A stretch of DNA of 64,000 nucleotides. Origin: Virgibacillus indicus (GTDB taxonomy: Bacteria > Bacillota > Bacilli > Bacillales > Amphibacillaceae). Below, one piece after another: positions 18,546-27,810 of the stretch. The DNA lies in the NCBI RefSeq assembly GCF_002266285.1, contig NZ_NPMS01000009.1:80635-144634 (forward strand). Reading direction: 5' to 3'. The first letter of the stretch is position 1; every line of letters begins with the position of its first letter. The notes beneath the pieces were generated by a model, which saw only the letters and a program-made list of their open reading frames with translations, had not been told where the DNA came from and did not search any database. The translations under genes were made by a program, and so were the position numbers.

Positions 18546-18904
18546 TTTTTTCAGCCCCTGCTCTTTAGCACTATAAGAATCAATCTGTGTGAATATCCTT
18601 TATACTATCATATTATTCAAAAAATAGTATTGTATTTTCTTAAAAATGCATCATCCAATTCACTGGACTTATAAAGATAGCCATGCCTGCCTATAATAAT
18701 CACTCCTAGATAACTCTAAAATAAAATAGAGGGTGTTCTTTAAAAAAAATAAGATAGTTCCTAAAGAACTACCGCTAGTTAATATACAATTTGGAATAAT
18801 GCCTTGTATTTATAATCTCCTCTCTGAGCAAAATGATATACAAAACATACTCTGAAGATTATAATTCTAAAGTCATTATATTAGTATAGGAGATCGTATG
18901 ATAA
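18546..18904. other. Intergenic stretch with an Rpn-gene remnant
   Basis: Around 18650-18715 (minus) a short segment reads IIIGRHGYLYKSS and its upstream DNA closely matches the start region of the Rpn-like gene at 30121 (AGCCATGCCTGCC, then TAGATAACTCT). A small inverted repeat TAGTTC/GAACTA lies near 18756. No intact gene is visible. Confidence 0.4.
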
Positions 18905-19786
18905 ATGTTAAAAGCATATTCGTGGCTGACGCTTTGTGTAATCGTATGGGGAAGCAATTTTGTGTTTGGAAAAATCTTAGTTCAGGATTTCTCGCCAACC
19001 CTGTTGACATCACTAAGGCTATTTTTTATTGTCTTCGTATTAACCGGTTTATCGTATTATAAAAGACCTGTAAAACGGCTAAATAAAACAGATTGGCTTG
19101 CAGTTTTCTTTTTAGGGGTTATTGGTGTGTTTATAAATCAATGGTCTTTTTTTGCAGGATTAGAAACTGCTGACCCCACAACATCTGCCCTAATTCTGGC
19201 TACAGCCCCCATTTTAACAGGATTTTTGGCTGCCATCTTCCTGAAAGAAAAATTAACAATTCAAATGCTGGCAGGGTCCATTTTTGCAATCATCGGAATT
19301 TACCTGGTTGTAACGAAGGGAAGCTTATCCTCTGTCCATATTGACAAAGGATTGCTATGGATTGTTCTGACAATGGTAACATTCGCCATCATGATTATTA
19401 TGACGAGAATGCTTTCCCGGCGAATCGATCCAGTTACGATGACTCTCTACTCGAATATCGTGGGATTTATTGTGTCCATTCCGTTTGTCTTCTTATTGGA
19501 CAACCCATTACGAATCAGTACTGCTTTCTCCGATTGGGCTTTACTCATTGGGACAGCCGTTACCGTTCATGGGATCGCAAACCTTGTTTGGAATAATTAC
19601 ATCCGCTATGTCGATGCTTCAAAAGCATCTATCCTATCAAATTTAGAACCTTTCGTTGCGATGATCATGGGATTAATATTACTTTACAAACCAATCACTG
19701 ATATAGAGATAGCGGGTTCCCTATTTATAGTTGGCGGCGTCATATTTTCCACCTACCAGCGAAAAAGAAATACCGTAAAACAATGA
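18905..19786 (+). CDS. DMT-superfamily (EamA) transporter
   Basis: A 293-residue membrane protein with ten hydrophobic segments in two EamA repeats; WGSNFVFGK and FARLxF-type TSLRLFFI start the first repeat, and VWNNYIRYVDASKASILSNLEPFVAMI ends the second in the usual EamA manner. Likely exports an amino acid, nucleobase or similar metabolite; the substrate is unknown. AGGAGA lies 11 bases before the ATG. Confidence 0.85.
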   Translation: MLKAYSWLTLCVIVWGSNFVFGKILVQDFSPTLLTSLRLFFIVFVLTGLSYYKRPVKRLNKTDWLAVFFLGVIGVFINQWSFFAGLETADPTTSALILATAPILTGFLAAIFLKEKLTIQMLAGSIFAIIGIYLVVTKGSLSSVHIDKGLLWIVLTMVTFAIMIIMTRMLSRRIDPVTMTLYSNIVGFIVSIPFVFLLDNPLRISTAFSDWALLIGTAVTVHGIANLVWNNYIRYVDASKASILSNLEPFVAMIMGLILLYKPITDIEIAGSLFIVGGVIFSTYQRKRNTVKQ

Positions 19787-19843
19787 CTGGTTTCGGAAAT
19801 ACTCTTTTTACAGCAATCCCACCCTTTTGTTGAAGTTGCTTTT

Positions 19844-20605
19844 TTAGCTTTGGGATTGACACTTATACTTATCTGGATTTAACTTTATCATTGCCTCAGA
19901 AATGGTGTCCGACATTTCTCTGGCTTGTTCTTCAATCTCATCATATATTGCAACATCTTTCTGATATTCCTTGTTTATCATAAATACAGCCTCCTGTTTG
20001 GTTAAATCCAAATGAAGATAGAACATAGCCCTAACTTCTTCCTCAGGTAAAAATCGGTTAATGCTGCTAAGAAATACAGCAATCTCATCTGCATTGTTAT
20101 ACCACATTTGTTCTGCAGTCATTGCCGCTTGCTCATCACCGGCAATAGCTGCATTTACAAGATCAGCAGCAATTAGAAGATGTTCCTGAATCAAAGCAGC
20201 ATACGTGTCAGCCGCTGCTTCTCCATATATTGGCCGAATCATATCTCCCATGTCTGTCGCATTTTGCAAAAGACGCGCGATAACAAATTCCAGGTCTGGC
20301 AGATTATAGGTTAGGCTTATAATCGTCATTCTGGTCCATGCTACATGCTCCTCCCAAAGGCTTCGGTTATCACGCATTAAATCAACTGCTGCTTGACTTA
20401 CGCATTGATCTTGCCGTGTAAACCCAGGAGTCGTTTGTGAAACAGGTATGGAAATATGTTGTCCTGCCTGAAGATAATATGGGTTTACTCCCGGATTCAC
20501 CGTTAAAATTTCCCCAATCGTTGTATTATACCGCTGTGCCAATAGCCAGAAATTATCACCTGGGTGAATAATATGGGTAAATCCCCCATTATAAAAATTG
20601 GTCAT
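19844..20605 (-). CDS. LysM-domain protein with helical C-terminal domain
   Basis: A 253-residue protein without a signal peptide. Residues 10-56 are a LysM module (HIIHPGDNFWLLAQRYNTTI ... NPYYLQAGQHISIPV), which binds peptidoglycan-type glycans. The rest (70-250) is a helical region rich in Ala, Met and acidic residues, of the kind seen in Bacillaceae LysM proteins mis-named acetylglutamate kinase. Lack of a signal peptide fits a spore-associated protein. Function unknown. Confidence 0.75.
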   Translation of the reverse strand: MTNFYNGGFTHIIHPGDNFWLLAQRYNTTIGEILTVNPGVNPYYLQAGQHISIPVSQTTPGFTRQDQCVSQAAVDLMRDNRSLWEEHVAWTRMTIISLTYNLPDLEFVIARLLQNATDMGDMIRPIYGEAAADTYAALIQEHLLIAADLVNAAIAGDEQAAMTAEQMWYNNADEIAVFLSSINRFLPEEEVRAMFYLHLDLTKQEAVFMINKEYQKDVAIYDEIEEQAREMSDTISEAMIKLNPDKYKCQSQS

Positions 20606-20713
20606 ATTTTTACCTCCCTATTCATCGAAAAACGAATATCAAATGTTGCGCATAATAATGTATTCTTTTTGGATTGGTTGGGTGATAGCCGTTGGGGAGA
20701 TAACCCATAATTT

Positions 20714-20753
20714 CAGTCCCCATTATGATAAAGAGTTAATATGGTGGGGACTG
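20714..20753. repeat. REP-like palindrome, family 1
   Basis: CAGTCCCCATTATGATAAAG pairs with its partner ending GTGGGGACTG; part of the dispersed GGTCAGTCCCC family. Confidence 0.7.
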
Positions 20754-20811
20754 ACCTTTCAATTACTTCAATTACTTTCGTCCTCACCAACAGGCCGATG
20801 AATTTCCAACT

Positions 20812-20837
20812 ATTACTCTCACTCCAGTGAGAGTAAT
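20812..20837. terminator. Terminator of the VWA lipoprotein gene
   Basis: ATTACTCTCACT and AGTGAGAGTAAT form a perfect 12-bp stem with a 2-base centre, ending at the stop codon of the minus-strand gene. The near absence of a loop also allows a protein-binding site. Confidence 0.5.
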
Positions 20838-22264
20838 TAATCAATATTATCCAGGAAACGATCATTAATATCAAAAAGGTTATCTAAAAACGCATCAGCA
20901 TTTGTGCCGATAATATCTAAGTAAGTTTCCGCAATTTCTCCATTAACCGAAAGAAAGTAATCAGCAGCCTGCCCGATAAAATCCAAATAGACTTTAGAGT
21001 CAATAATTTCCTCTTCTTTCAAATACACTATTGCTGCTTTCAAGTTATCATTTTCGCGAGCCAGTTGCTCCTTCTGCTTCTTATTCCAATCAGTTAACTG
21101 GTCCCTAATAGTATTGGATAATTTACTAATTGTCTCTTTGGCATCCTTACTCCATTCTGACCAGACTTTCGCCATATCAACTGTCTGCTCAAATTCAGAT
21201 ACAAGATCTGCTTGGTTTGTTGCATTGATATAGCGCCCATCTGATGCATCCGCCATTTCCTTCAGTTGCTCCAGCCCTTCATTATCTACCTGATAGCCAA
21301 TAATATTTACAACCGGGTCAATTTGGGATTCAGCAAGAGATTGAATCGCTTTTACGGGATCACCATTACAAGTTCCAACACCATCACTAACGATATAAAT
21401 GATATTTGAATTTTCTTTACCATTGTAATCCTTAAGCTTTTCTTCTACCACTTGAATAGCTTTAGCCATCGGCGTCCATCCTGCAGGCTCAAATTGATTT
21501 AAAGCATCGGAAAATTTTTCATTATTATATGTAGAAAGCGGATAAACTTCTTCTATATTGGAACAGGACTTTTCTTTGTCAGCATCACTTCCGGATCCAA
21601 TATGTCCATAAACATCAAGGGAGATATTCGCTTCTTCCGGAAGATTTTCTACAAATTGCTGGATGGCTTCCTTCGCTAAATCCATTCTTGTTCTGCCATC
21701 TTCGTAATTCCCCATACTTCCACTTGAGTCTAATAGAATAGCAATATTATAAGTTTCTTTTCGTTTGAGTACTTCATTTCCTTCAGCAGTCGGGTCATTA
21801 AATTGCATGGATTCCCATTGATCAATTGGTACATTTACAGGACTAAAATCTTCTTGAAACAATGTCCAAAGGTACCGTTTCCAATGTTCAACTTCTTCCT
21901 CGGTACTTTCCCGTGTTAATGTCGGAATCGAATCCAGCACTTCGATAATTTCCGGCTGATTGGTAAACTCCTCGCCAGCAAACTGTCCCGTTATTGGGTA
22001 GTCCGCTGCTTCTGTAAATGAAGTGGGTATGGGTGGCAAATCCTCAACAGTATCTTCAGCGATAACTTCTTCATTTTCCTCTTCTTGAGACTGCTTTTCT
22101 TTTTCTTCTTTTTCTTCTTTTCCGTCTGTGTCTTCTGCCTCTGCTTCCACACCTGCAGCTGCTTCCTCACTACTGCTTTCTTCTGAATCTGTAGTTTTAC
22201 CATCATTACATGCAGCAAGTAACAACAAGCAAAAAGCCAGAATTGTTATATGTACTTTTTTCAT
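20837..22264 (-). CDS. VWA-domain lipoprotein (YwmC/YwmD-like)
   Basis: A 475-residue lipoprotein with lipobox LAAC, then an acidic linker, LPPIPTSFTEAADYP near residue 80, and a von Willebrand A domain (about 165-360). The MIDAS metal site is intact: DSSGSMG, a Thr in GWTPMAKA and Asp in SDGVGTC. The C-terminal 110 residues are helical. B. subtilis YwmC/YwmD are shorter lipoproteins of this type with unknown function. Probably an adhesion or sensing protein on the outer membrane face of the cell. Single gene. Confidence 0.82.
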   Translation of the reverse strand: MKKVHITILAFCLLLLAACNDGKTTDSEESSSEEAAAGVEAEAEDTDGKEEKEEKEKQSQEEENEEVIAEDTVEDLPPIPTSFTEAADYPITGQFAGEEFTNQPEIIEVLDSIPTLTRESTEEEVEHWKRYLWTLFQEDFSPVNVPIDQWESMQFNDPTAEGNEVLKRKETYNIAILLDSSGSMGNYEDGRTRMDLAKEAIQQFVENLPEEANISLDVYGHIGSGSDADKEKSCSNIEEVYPLSTYNNEKFSDALNQFEPAGWTPMAKAIQVVEEKLKDYNGKENSNIIYIVSDGVGTCNGDPVKAIQSLAESQIDPVVNIIGYQVDNEGLEQLKEMADASDGRYINATNQADLVSEFEQTVDMAKVWSEWSKDAKETISKLSNTIRDQLTDWNKKQKEQLARENDNLKAAIVYLKEEEIIDSKVYLDFIGQAADYFLSVNGEIAETYLDIIGTNADAFLDNLFDINDRFLDNID

Positions 22265-22396
22265 ACTCCCCCTCTATTCTTTAAAAATATAGTTATACTT
22301 CCAATTGCTATATCAAATAACAATTATATTACTATATCATATTTGTCTTATTTTTATTTGATAGCACCGTAGATATCGGTATAAATTTCACTTAAA

Positions 22397-22421
22397 AACG
22401 CCTGGGAAATTCCAGGCGCTT
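22397..22421. terminator. Terminator of the pspC-like gene
   Basis: CGCCTGG and CCAGGCG form a GC-rich stem with a short AT loop; T residues flank both sides, so it may work in both directions. Confidence 0.75.
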
Positions 22422-22504
22422 TTCAATATTCAACAAACTACTTTATAGTACAATCCTTTTCTTGAATTGCCTTACATATCATGAAGGAAATATTAAAAGT
22501 ATAT

Positions 22505-22690
22505 CTACAGTGATGGCGGACTATCAGGAATTGTATTAGCAAGAATAATATAAACGATCAAATTAGCGGGCAAAAAAAGGATAAAAAGTAATCTAACTCC
22601 TAAAGAGGATATACCGAAATATTCAGCAATTCCTCCACAAACTCCGTATATTGCCTTGTCTGTTGATGACTTTCTTAGCTTTTTTTGCAA
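22505..22690 (-). CDS. PspC-domain protein, 61 aa
   Basis: Starts at TTG after GGGGGGATCCATA. KAIYGVCGGIAEYFGIS followed by one hydrophobic segment is the PspC domain, here as a stand-alone protein. PspC proteins are membrane stress components that act with PspA/LiaH-type systems. No psp partner is next to it. Confidence 0.88.
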   Translation of the reverse strand: MQKKLRKSSTDKAIYGVCGGIAEYFGISSLGVRLLFILFLPANLIVYIILANTIPDSPPSL

Positions 22691-22750
22691 TATGGATCCC
22701 CCCGATTATTTATTCTCAGTTACGATTTGAAAAGTCACGCCGTAAATTTA

Positions 22751-22777
22751 GGGTCAGTCCCCCACTATGATCGACCC
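22751..22777. repeat. REP-like palindrome, family 1 (half copy)
   Basis: GGGTCAGTCCCCCACTATGA then GACCC; one arm of the family is intact and the other is lost. It lies directly after the ferric-siderophore permease stop. Confidence 0.55.
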
Positions 22778-22781
22778 GCTG

Positions 22782-23804
22782 CTAATTCGTTTTCATCAAT
22801 AAGTAAATAAAGTACGGTGTGCTTACAATAGACACAATAATCCCTACTGGTATAGTTGTAGGTGCTAACACATTGCTGGCAATCATATCTGCGGCCATTA
22901 AGATGAGAGCTCCTAGCAGCGCTGAAATAGGAATAACATATTGATGCAGTGGTCCTGCTATTCTCCTTACAATATGTGGTACAACAAGTCCTAGAAATGC
23001 GATTGCTCCACCAGCAGCAACAGCTGCTCCTGCTAAAGCAACAGCGATTAACAGCAGTAATCCTCGTTCTCGCTCAACCCTTGTGCCAAGTCCTGCTGCC
23101 ACGTCATCACCAAGATGGAACACGTTTAGGGATTTTGATTTTTTAATAGCAACAGGAATCAAAATTAACATCCAAGGCAACAGTGCAATGACAAAACTCC
23201 AACTTGCATTCCAAATATCACCTGATAACCAAATAGTTATTTGCCGGAAATTTTGCGGATCCATCTTCAATTGCATAATCGTTAATAGCGCACTGAATGC
23301 TGCATTTACCCCGATACCCACCAATACTAAACGAATAGGTGCGACTCCTTTATTCCATGCAATCACATAGATCAGCATTGCCGCACTAAATGCCCCTATT
23401 AAAGCGACAAAGGGCAATGCAAAAGTAGAAATCGGGCTTGATGCCGGGATGACTCCTTGAAAGAAAAATAAGAATAAAACAATGGCAAAACCAGCACCAG
23501 TATTTATTCCTAGTATTCCCGGATCTGCCAAACCATTTTGTGTAATGCCTTGCATTATTGTTCCAGATACGGCCAGCCCAGCCCCAATTAATAACGCCAA
23601 TATAATTCCGGGCATTCGGAAATCAAATAATACCAGTTCTTGCTTTTCCGTACCATTTTGCATTAACGTCTGGATAACTTCCATTGGTGAAATAGAAATA
23701 ACACCAACACTAAGGCTGATAAAAGAGAATCCAATGATAGAAATAATTAATAAGCTTATGATCAGCCAAAACCGTTTCACTTTTTGCTTTTCAATCAGGT
23801 TCAT
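22782..23804 (-). CDS. Iron-siderophore ABC transporter permease (FecCD), second subunit
   Basis: A 340-residue FecCD permease with about nine to ten membrane segments. GTIMQGITQNGLADPGILGI and the C-terminal GLVVPHIVRRIAGP with FLGLVVPH match the BtuC-type EAA-like coupling region. It starts 4 bp inside the upstream permease (ATGA overlap), so the two form a heterodimer. No ATPase gene is present; an all-purpose ATPase such as FhuC/YusV is expected elsewhere, as in the B. subtilis Feu and YfiYZ-YfhA systems. Confidence 0.9.
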   Translation of the reverse strand: MNLIEKQKVKRFWLIISLLIISIIGFSFISLSVGVISISPMEVIQTLMQNGTEKQELVLFDFRMPGIILALLIGAGLAVSGTIMQGITQNGLADPGILGINTGAGFAIVLFLFFFQGVIPASSPISTFALPFVALIGAFSAAMLIYVIAWNKGVAPIRLVLVGIGVNAAFSALLTIMQLKMDPQNFRQITIWLSGDIWNASWSFVIALLPWMLILIPVAIKKSKSLNVFHLGDDVAAGLGTRVERERGLLLLIAVALAGAAVAAGGAIAFLGLVVPHIVRRIAGPLHQYVIPISALLGALILMAADMIASNVLAPTTIPVGIIVSIVSTPYFIYLLMKTN

Positions 23805-24811
23805 TTTTTGCCAGCCCCCCTTGCTAAATAGAGGAAAAAAGGGACCCCGATAATAGAAGTTATCGCTCCTACCGGTGTTTCAAATGGTGCATTTACCATT
23901 CGAGCTGCTAAATCGGCATTGACGAGCAACAATGCTCCAAGTATAGCCGAAGTGGGAGCAATCCAACGATAATCTGTACCAATAATAAAGCGGGTAATAT
24001 GCGGGATGATCAACCCAACAAATCCAACCGCACCTGCAACAGATACTGCTGCTCCAGTTAAAATTAATACTGCAATAATTCCTAACACCTTAATCAGTGT
24101 ATTGTTTTGTCCTAAACCAACAGACAAATCATCTCCCAGACTAAGTACAGTAATGGATTTTGAAATAGATATGGCAATGACCATACCAATCATCCCTGCA
24201 ATAAGAAGTACTTGCACGGAACCCCATCCTGTACCATCCAAGCCACCTGCCAGCCAAAAGCCCATATCCTTTTCCAATTGGAAATGCAAGGAAAGAACGG
24301 TAGAGATTGATCGTAAAAGCGTCCCAATTGCTACACCTGCCAAGGCTAACTTAACAGGTGTTAATCCACTGCTGGAAAACGAGCCTACTAAAAATACTAG
24401 CGTAACGGCTGCCCCAGCCCCTATAAACGAAGCAAATGTTAATCCTGTATTAGAAACAGCCGGATAAAATGCCAGCATAATAACTAACATAAAAGCTGCA
24501 CCATCGGTTACACCCATAATCGAAGGGGATGCAAGTGGATTACGAGTCATTCCTTGCATTATTGTACCAGACACCGCTAAGAAGGCACCTACCAACGAAG
24601 CAGCCAGCGCTCGAGGAATCCGCAGCTCCCGAATTACTTGATGTGATTGATCATCTGAGCTAAATTGAAAAACAGATTGCCATATTTTATGTAAATCGAT
24701 ATTCGTGGCACCGTACGAAATAGATATCCCGATAGATAATAAAACCAGACAAATACCAATCATATTAATTCCCATTTTCGATAATGGAGAGGATCGCGTA
24801 AATACCTTCAT
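23801..24811 (-). CDS. Iron-siderophore ABC transporter permease (FecCD), first subunit
   Basis: A 336-residue FecCD permease with GTIMQGMTRNPLASPSIMGV in the second helix region and GFVGLIIPHITRFIIG near the C-terminus. TTAGGAGTTTAATT precedes the ATG. It is divergent from the binding-protein gene; both promoters lie in a 108-bp gap with a Fur box. Confidence 0.9.
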   Translation of the reverse strand: MKVFTRSSPLSKMGINMIGICLVLLSIGISISYGATNIDLHKIWQSVFQFSSDDQSHQVIRELRIPRALAASLVGAFLAVSGTIMQGMTRNPLASPSIMGVTDGAAFMLVIMLAFYPAVSNTGLTFASFIGAGAAVTLVFLVGSFSSSGLTPVKLALAGVAIGTLLRSISTVLSLHFQLEKDMGFWLAGGLDGTGWGSVQVLLIAGMIGMVIAISISKSITVLSLGDDLSVGLGQNNTLIKVLGIIAVLILTGAAVSVAGAVGFVGLIIPHITRFIIGTDYRWIAPTSAILGALLLVNADLAARMVNAPFETPVGAITSIIGVPFFLYLARGAGKK

Positions 24812-24861
24812 AATTAAACTCCTAATTTTCTAAAAGTGGCGAAAAGATTTATTGACTTTCT

Positions 24862-24888
24862 AATTGAAAATGATTATCATTATCGTAT
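24862..24888. promoter_or_regulatory. Fur box
   Basis: TGAAAATGATTATCATTATC is a close match to the GATAATGATTATCATT consensus. It sits between the divergent permease and binding-protein genes and should repress both when iron is plentiful. Confidence 0.85.
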
Positions 24889-24919
24889 GAATTAATTATA
24901 GCATAAAGGAGAACCAACC

Positions 24920-25897
24920 ATGAATAATAAATTTTTAAAAAAGAAATACTTTTTCACACTATTATTTACCGTATTATTACTTCTGGTTCTAGCTGCTTGC
25001 GGCAATGATGATAATGACAGCAATAATGATACATCGAATAACGCATCCGAAGGGAACAATGAAAATACAGAAGTCACTGTGGATTCGGAAATGGGCCAGG
25101 TCACCCTTCCCGCAAATCCGGAACGTGTGCTAGCACCGTTTCATGAAGATACACTGCTTGCATTAGGTATAACTCCAGTTGCAAAATGGGCAATTGGTGA
25201 AAGCGTACAAAACTACTTAGAAAAAGATTTACAGGATTTAGAACGCATCGAATGGACAATGCCTCTGGAACAAGTACTTAGTCATGAACCTGATCTTATT
25301 ATATTAGAAAACAGCTTAGACAGCTACGAAGGTTCTTACGAAGAATATTCAGCGATCGCTCCAACATACGTCATGACAGAAGAAGTAACAAAAGATTGGA
25401 AAAAACAATTACAAGTATTTGGAGAAATTTTAGGAAAAGAGACGGAAGCGGAAAAAGCTCTTGCCGATTATGAAACGAAGGTCAAAGAAGCAAACGGGGA
25501 GCTCACAGAAATACTAGGAGATGAAACTGTTGCATTCATGTGGGTGACTGGGGGCAAATATTTTCTATTTGAGGAAAATCGTCACAGTGCCAATATGATT
25601 TATTCCGAGCTTGGGGTTAACGTTCCAATCCTTGTCGAGGAATTAGGCGAAGCAGGAACAGCCTGGGATCCTATATCATTAGAAAAATTATCTGAATTGG
25701 ATGCAGATCATGTCATTATTCTTGGCAATCAAAAGGATGAAGGAATAGAAACACTGAAGAATAGTAATGTATGGAAAAACACTGCTGCTGTCCAAAACGA
25801 TCAGGTTTATTATATTGAAGATGAAAGTAATTGGACCAACAGTGGCTTAAATGCATCAGAACAAACCATTGATGAACTTTTAGAAACATTAAAATGA
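24920..25897 (+). CDS. Ferric-siderophore-binding lipoprotein
   Basis: A 325-residue protein. An unusually basic N-terminus precedes the signal helix and lipobox LAAC. A Asn/Asp-rich linker follows, then the FecB/periplasmic-binding type 2 fold: GQVTLPANPERVLAPFHEDT, EPDLIILE and WDPISLEKLSELDADHVIIL. Its partner permeases are divergent upstream. The siderophore is not determined; the set resembles YfiY-YfiZ-YfhA. Confidence 0.9.
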   Translation: MNNKFLKKKYFFTLLFTVLLLLVLAACGNDDNDSNNDTSNNASEGNNENTEVTVDSEMGQVTLPANPERVLAPFHEDTLLALGITPVAKWAIGESVQNYLEKDLQDLERIEWTMPLEQVLSHEPDLIILENSLDSYEGSYEEYSAIAPTYVMTEEVTKDWKKQLQVFGEILGKETEAEKALADYETKVKEANGELTEILGDETVAFMWVTGGKYFLFEENRHSANMIYSELGVNVPILVEELGEAGTAWDPISLEKLSELDADHVIILGNQKDEGIETLKNSNVWKNTAAVQNDQVYYIEDESNWTNSGLNASEQTIDELLETLK

Positions 25898-25985
25898 TTG
25901 CTTAAGATAGAGAGCAATTTTCGTGATTTTAGCTGCTGCGATATTAAATAAGATAATCTTTTAATACAATTATTTGAGCGAGAAA

Positions 25986-26026
25986 AAACCCCTTTGAAGT
26001 CCAATCTTAGACTTCAAAGGGGTTTT
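25986..26026 (+). terminator. Strong terminator
   Basis: AACCCCTTTGAAGTC pairs perfectly with GACTTCAAAGGGGTT; TTTTC follows. Confidence 0.9.
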
Positions 26027-26040
26027 CTATGGAAAAAAAG

Positions 26041-26090
26041 TGTCAGTTCCCCACTTCTTTACTTTATTTCGCTGGGGGCTGATATCACCT
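26041..26090. repeat. REP-like palindrome, family 1
   Basis: TGTCAGTTCCCCACTTCTTT faces CGCTGGGGGCTGATATCACC as a diverged inverted pair, right after the terminator. Confidence 0.6.
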
Positions 26091-26239
26091 CTGTTTTCTT
26101 CATTTAAATTCACTCCTCCCTATCAATTTATTAATTACTCATCATTTTCCTCTTTGTTTAAGATCTCATTCAATATCCAGCTCCCAATACGCATTTCATC
26201 CATGATTTACCAACAGGATAATACCTCTAATCATTAATG

Positions 26240-26268
26240 TTTACAAAACCGATCGGAATTATTATAAT
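26240..26268 (+). promoter_or_regulatory. Sigma-A promoter of the sulfonate operon
   Basis: TTTACA and TATAAT are separated by 17 bp. The spacer contains AACCGATCGGAATT, with a CCGATCGG palindrome; a cysteine-type repressor such as CymR could bind here, but this is speculation. Confidence 0.65.
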
Positions 26269-26306
26269 TATATCATTCTATTATTTTAGCAGAAGCAGGT
26301 GAGCAT

Positions 26307-27086
26307 GTGAAAAGGAACTCAAAATGGTATAATAACGAAATTTTCCCGTGGGTACTGCCAATTGTCATTATTGTACTCTGGCAAATTCTAGGTCAGTATA
26401 AAATTATTACTTCAACACTACTGCCTACTCCAGTGGAAGTTGTTCAGGCAGGGATTCGATTATTTAACACCGGTGAACTGCAGGAACATGTTTTAATCAG
26501 TACGCAGCGTGCGCTAATCGGATTTGTCATTGGTGGACTTGTCGGATTTATCTTCGGACTGCTGAACGGAACTATTTTATTTGTTGAGAAAATGGTCGAT
26601 ACAACCATTCAAATGGTGCGGACGATTCCCCACTTAGCATTAATTCCACTTGTGGTCCTATGGTTCGGAATTGACGAAACTGCAAAAATATTCCTGGTTG
26701 CAGTTGGGGTGATGTTCCCTATATACATAAATACGTTTAATGGGATTAAAAATGTTGATGGCAAATTAATAGAGATGGGTTCGGTTTATGGATTATCAAG
26801 ATGGAAGTTATTTACGAACATCATCTTACCAGGATCCTTACCTGCTATCCTGGTAGGCATCCGCTATGCACTTGGCGTAATGTGGATATCACTTATCGTC
26901 GCAGAAACAATTGGCGCAGATTCAGGGATAGGCTTTATGGCAACAAGCGCTCGTGAATTTATGCAAATGGATATCGTTGTTCTAACCATTGTCCTCTATG
27001 CGATTTTAGGCAAGTTATCCGATTTTGTTGCAAAAGTGTTTGAACGACGATTATTAAAATGGAATCCAGCCTTCAATAACAAGTAA
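26307..27086 (+). CDS. ssuC: Aliphatic sulfonate ABC transporter permease
   Basis: A 259-residue permease of the SsuC/TauC/NrtB group, with six hydrophobic segments and the EAA-like loop EMGSVYGLSRWKLFTNIILP (residues about 150-170). GTG start after CAGGTGAGC. First gene of a four-gene operon ssuC-ssuB-ssuA-dsbA-like. Closely related permeases move taurine, thiamine precursors or nitrate, so the substrate is provisional. Confidence 0.85.
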   Translation: MKRNSKWYNNEIFPWVLPIVIIVLWQILGQYKIITSTLLPTPVEVVQAGIRLFNTGELQEHVLISTQRALIGFVIGGLVGFIFGLLNGTILFVEKMVDTTIQMVRTIPHLALIPLVVLWFGIDETAKIFLVAVGVMFPIYINTFNGIKNVDGKLIEMGSVYGLSRWKLFTNIILPGSLPAILVGIRYALGVMWISLIVAETIGADSGIGFMATSAREFMQMDIVVLTIVLYAILGKLSDFVAKVFERRLLKWNPAFNNK

Positions 27087-27112
27087 GTGTGGGATTAGAT
27101 TGGAGTGAGATG

Positions 27113-27808
27113 ATGTTCAACATTGAACTAAAAGATGTAGGGAAAAGCTATGGCGATAATGAAGTGTTACGTGATATTGATTTTTCAGTTGATAAGGGAA
27201 GCTTCACCGCCATTGTTGGTAAAAGCGGCTGTGGGAAAAGTACCCTCTTGCGGGTTATCGCAAAATTAGAAGAAACCTCGAAGGGAACGTTGACGTTTTC
27301 AGGGGAAGGATCCAAGGACCCAAAAATTCGGATCATGTTCCAGGATGACCGCCTGATTCCATGGAAGAATATTTTAAGTAATATCTCGATCGGAGCGGTC
27401 AATAAAGCTGCAGCAAAAGAATCCCTTCAGGAGGTCGGATTAATCGACAAGGAAAAGGATTGGCCAGATCAATTATCAGGTGGACAAAAACAGCGAATTG
27501 CCCTTGCCCGTGCCCTAGCAAGTAATCCGGATATATTACTGTTTGATGAACCACTTGGTGCACTTGATGCGCTCACGCGAATGGAAATGCAGAATTTAAT
27601 TGAAGAACTATGGCAGCAGCAGCAATTCACTTCCCTTCTCGTTACACATGACGTAACGGAAGCGGTAACTCTAGCGAATCGAGTCATCGTTATAGACAAG
27701 GGGACGATTCAATTAGATGAAAAAATCGACTTACCCAGACCTCGCGAACGCGATGAAAAATTCACATATTATGAGAAGAAAATATTAAACCAAATTTTAG
27801 GGGGATAA
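27113..27808 (+). CDS. ssuB: Aliphatic sulfonate ABC transporter ATPase
   Basis: A 231-residue ABC ATPase. Walker A GKSGCGKST, Q-loop FQDDRLIPW (the DxRLxPW variant typical of SsuB/TauB), signature LSGGQKQR and Walker B ILLFDEP are all present. I use ATG at 27113, 7 bases after GGAG; upstream in-frame starts lack correct spacing. It directly follows ssuC. Confidence 0.9.
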   Translation: MFNIELKDVGKSYGDNEVLRDIDFSVDKGSFTAIVGKSGCGKSTLLRVIAKLEETSKGTLTFSGEGSKDPKIRIMFQDDRLIPWKNILSNISIGAVNKAAAKESLQEVGLIDKEKDWPDQLSGGQKQRIALARALASNPDILLFDEPLGALDALTRMEMQNLIEELWQQQQFTSLLVTHDVTEAVTLANRVIVIDKGTIQLDEKIDLPRPRERDEKFTYYEKKILNQILGG

Positions 27809-27810
27809 CA

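Noticed and set aside
22949..24467. Plus-strand ORFs opposite the FecCD permease genes
   Set aside because: Antisense shadows of hydrophobic codons; the minus-strand frames carry FecCD motifs and ribosome sites.
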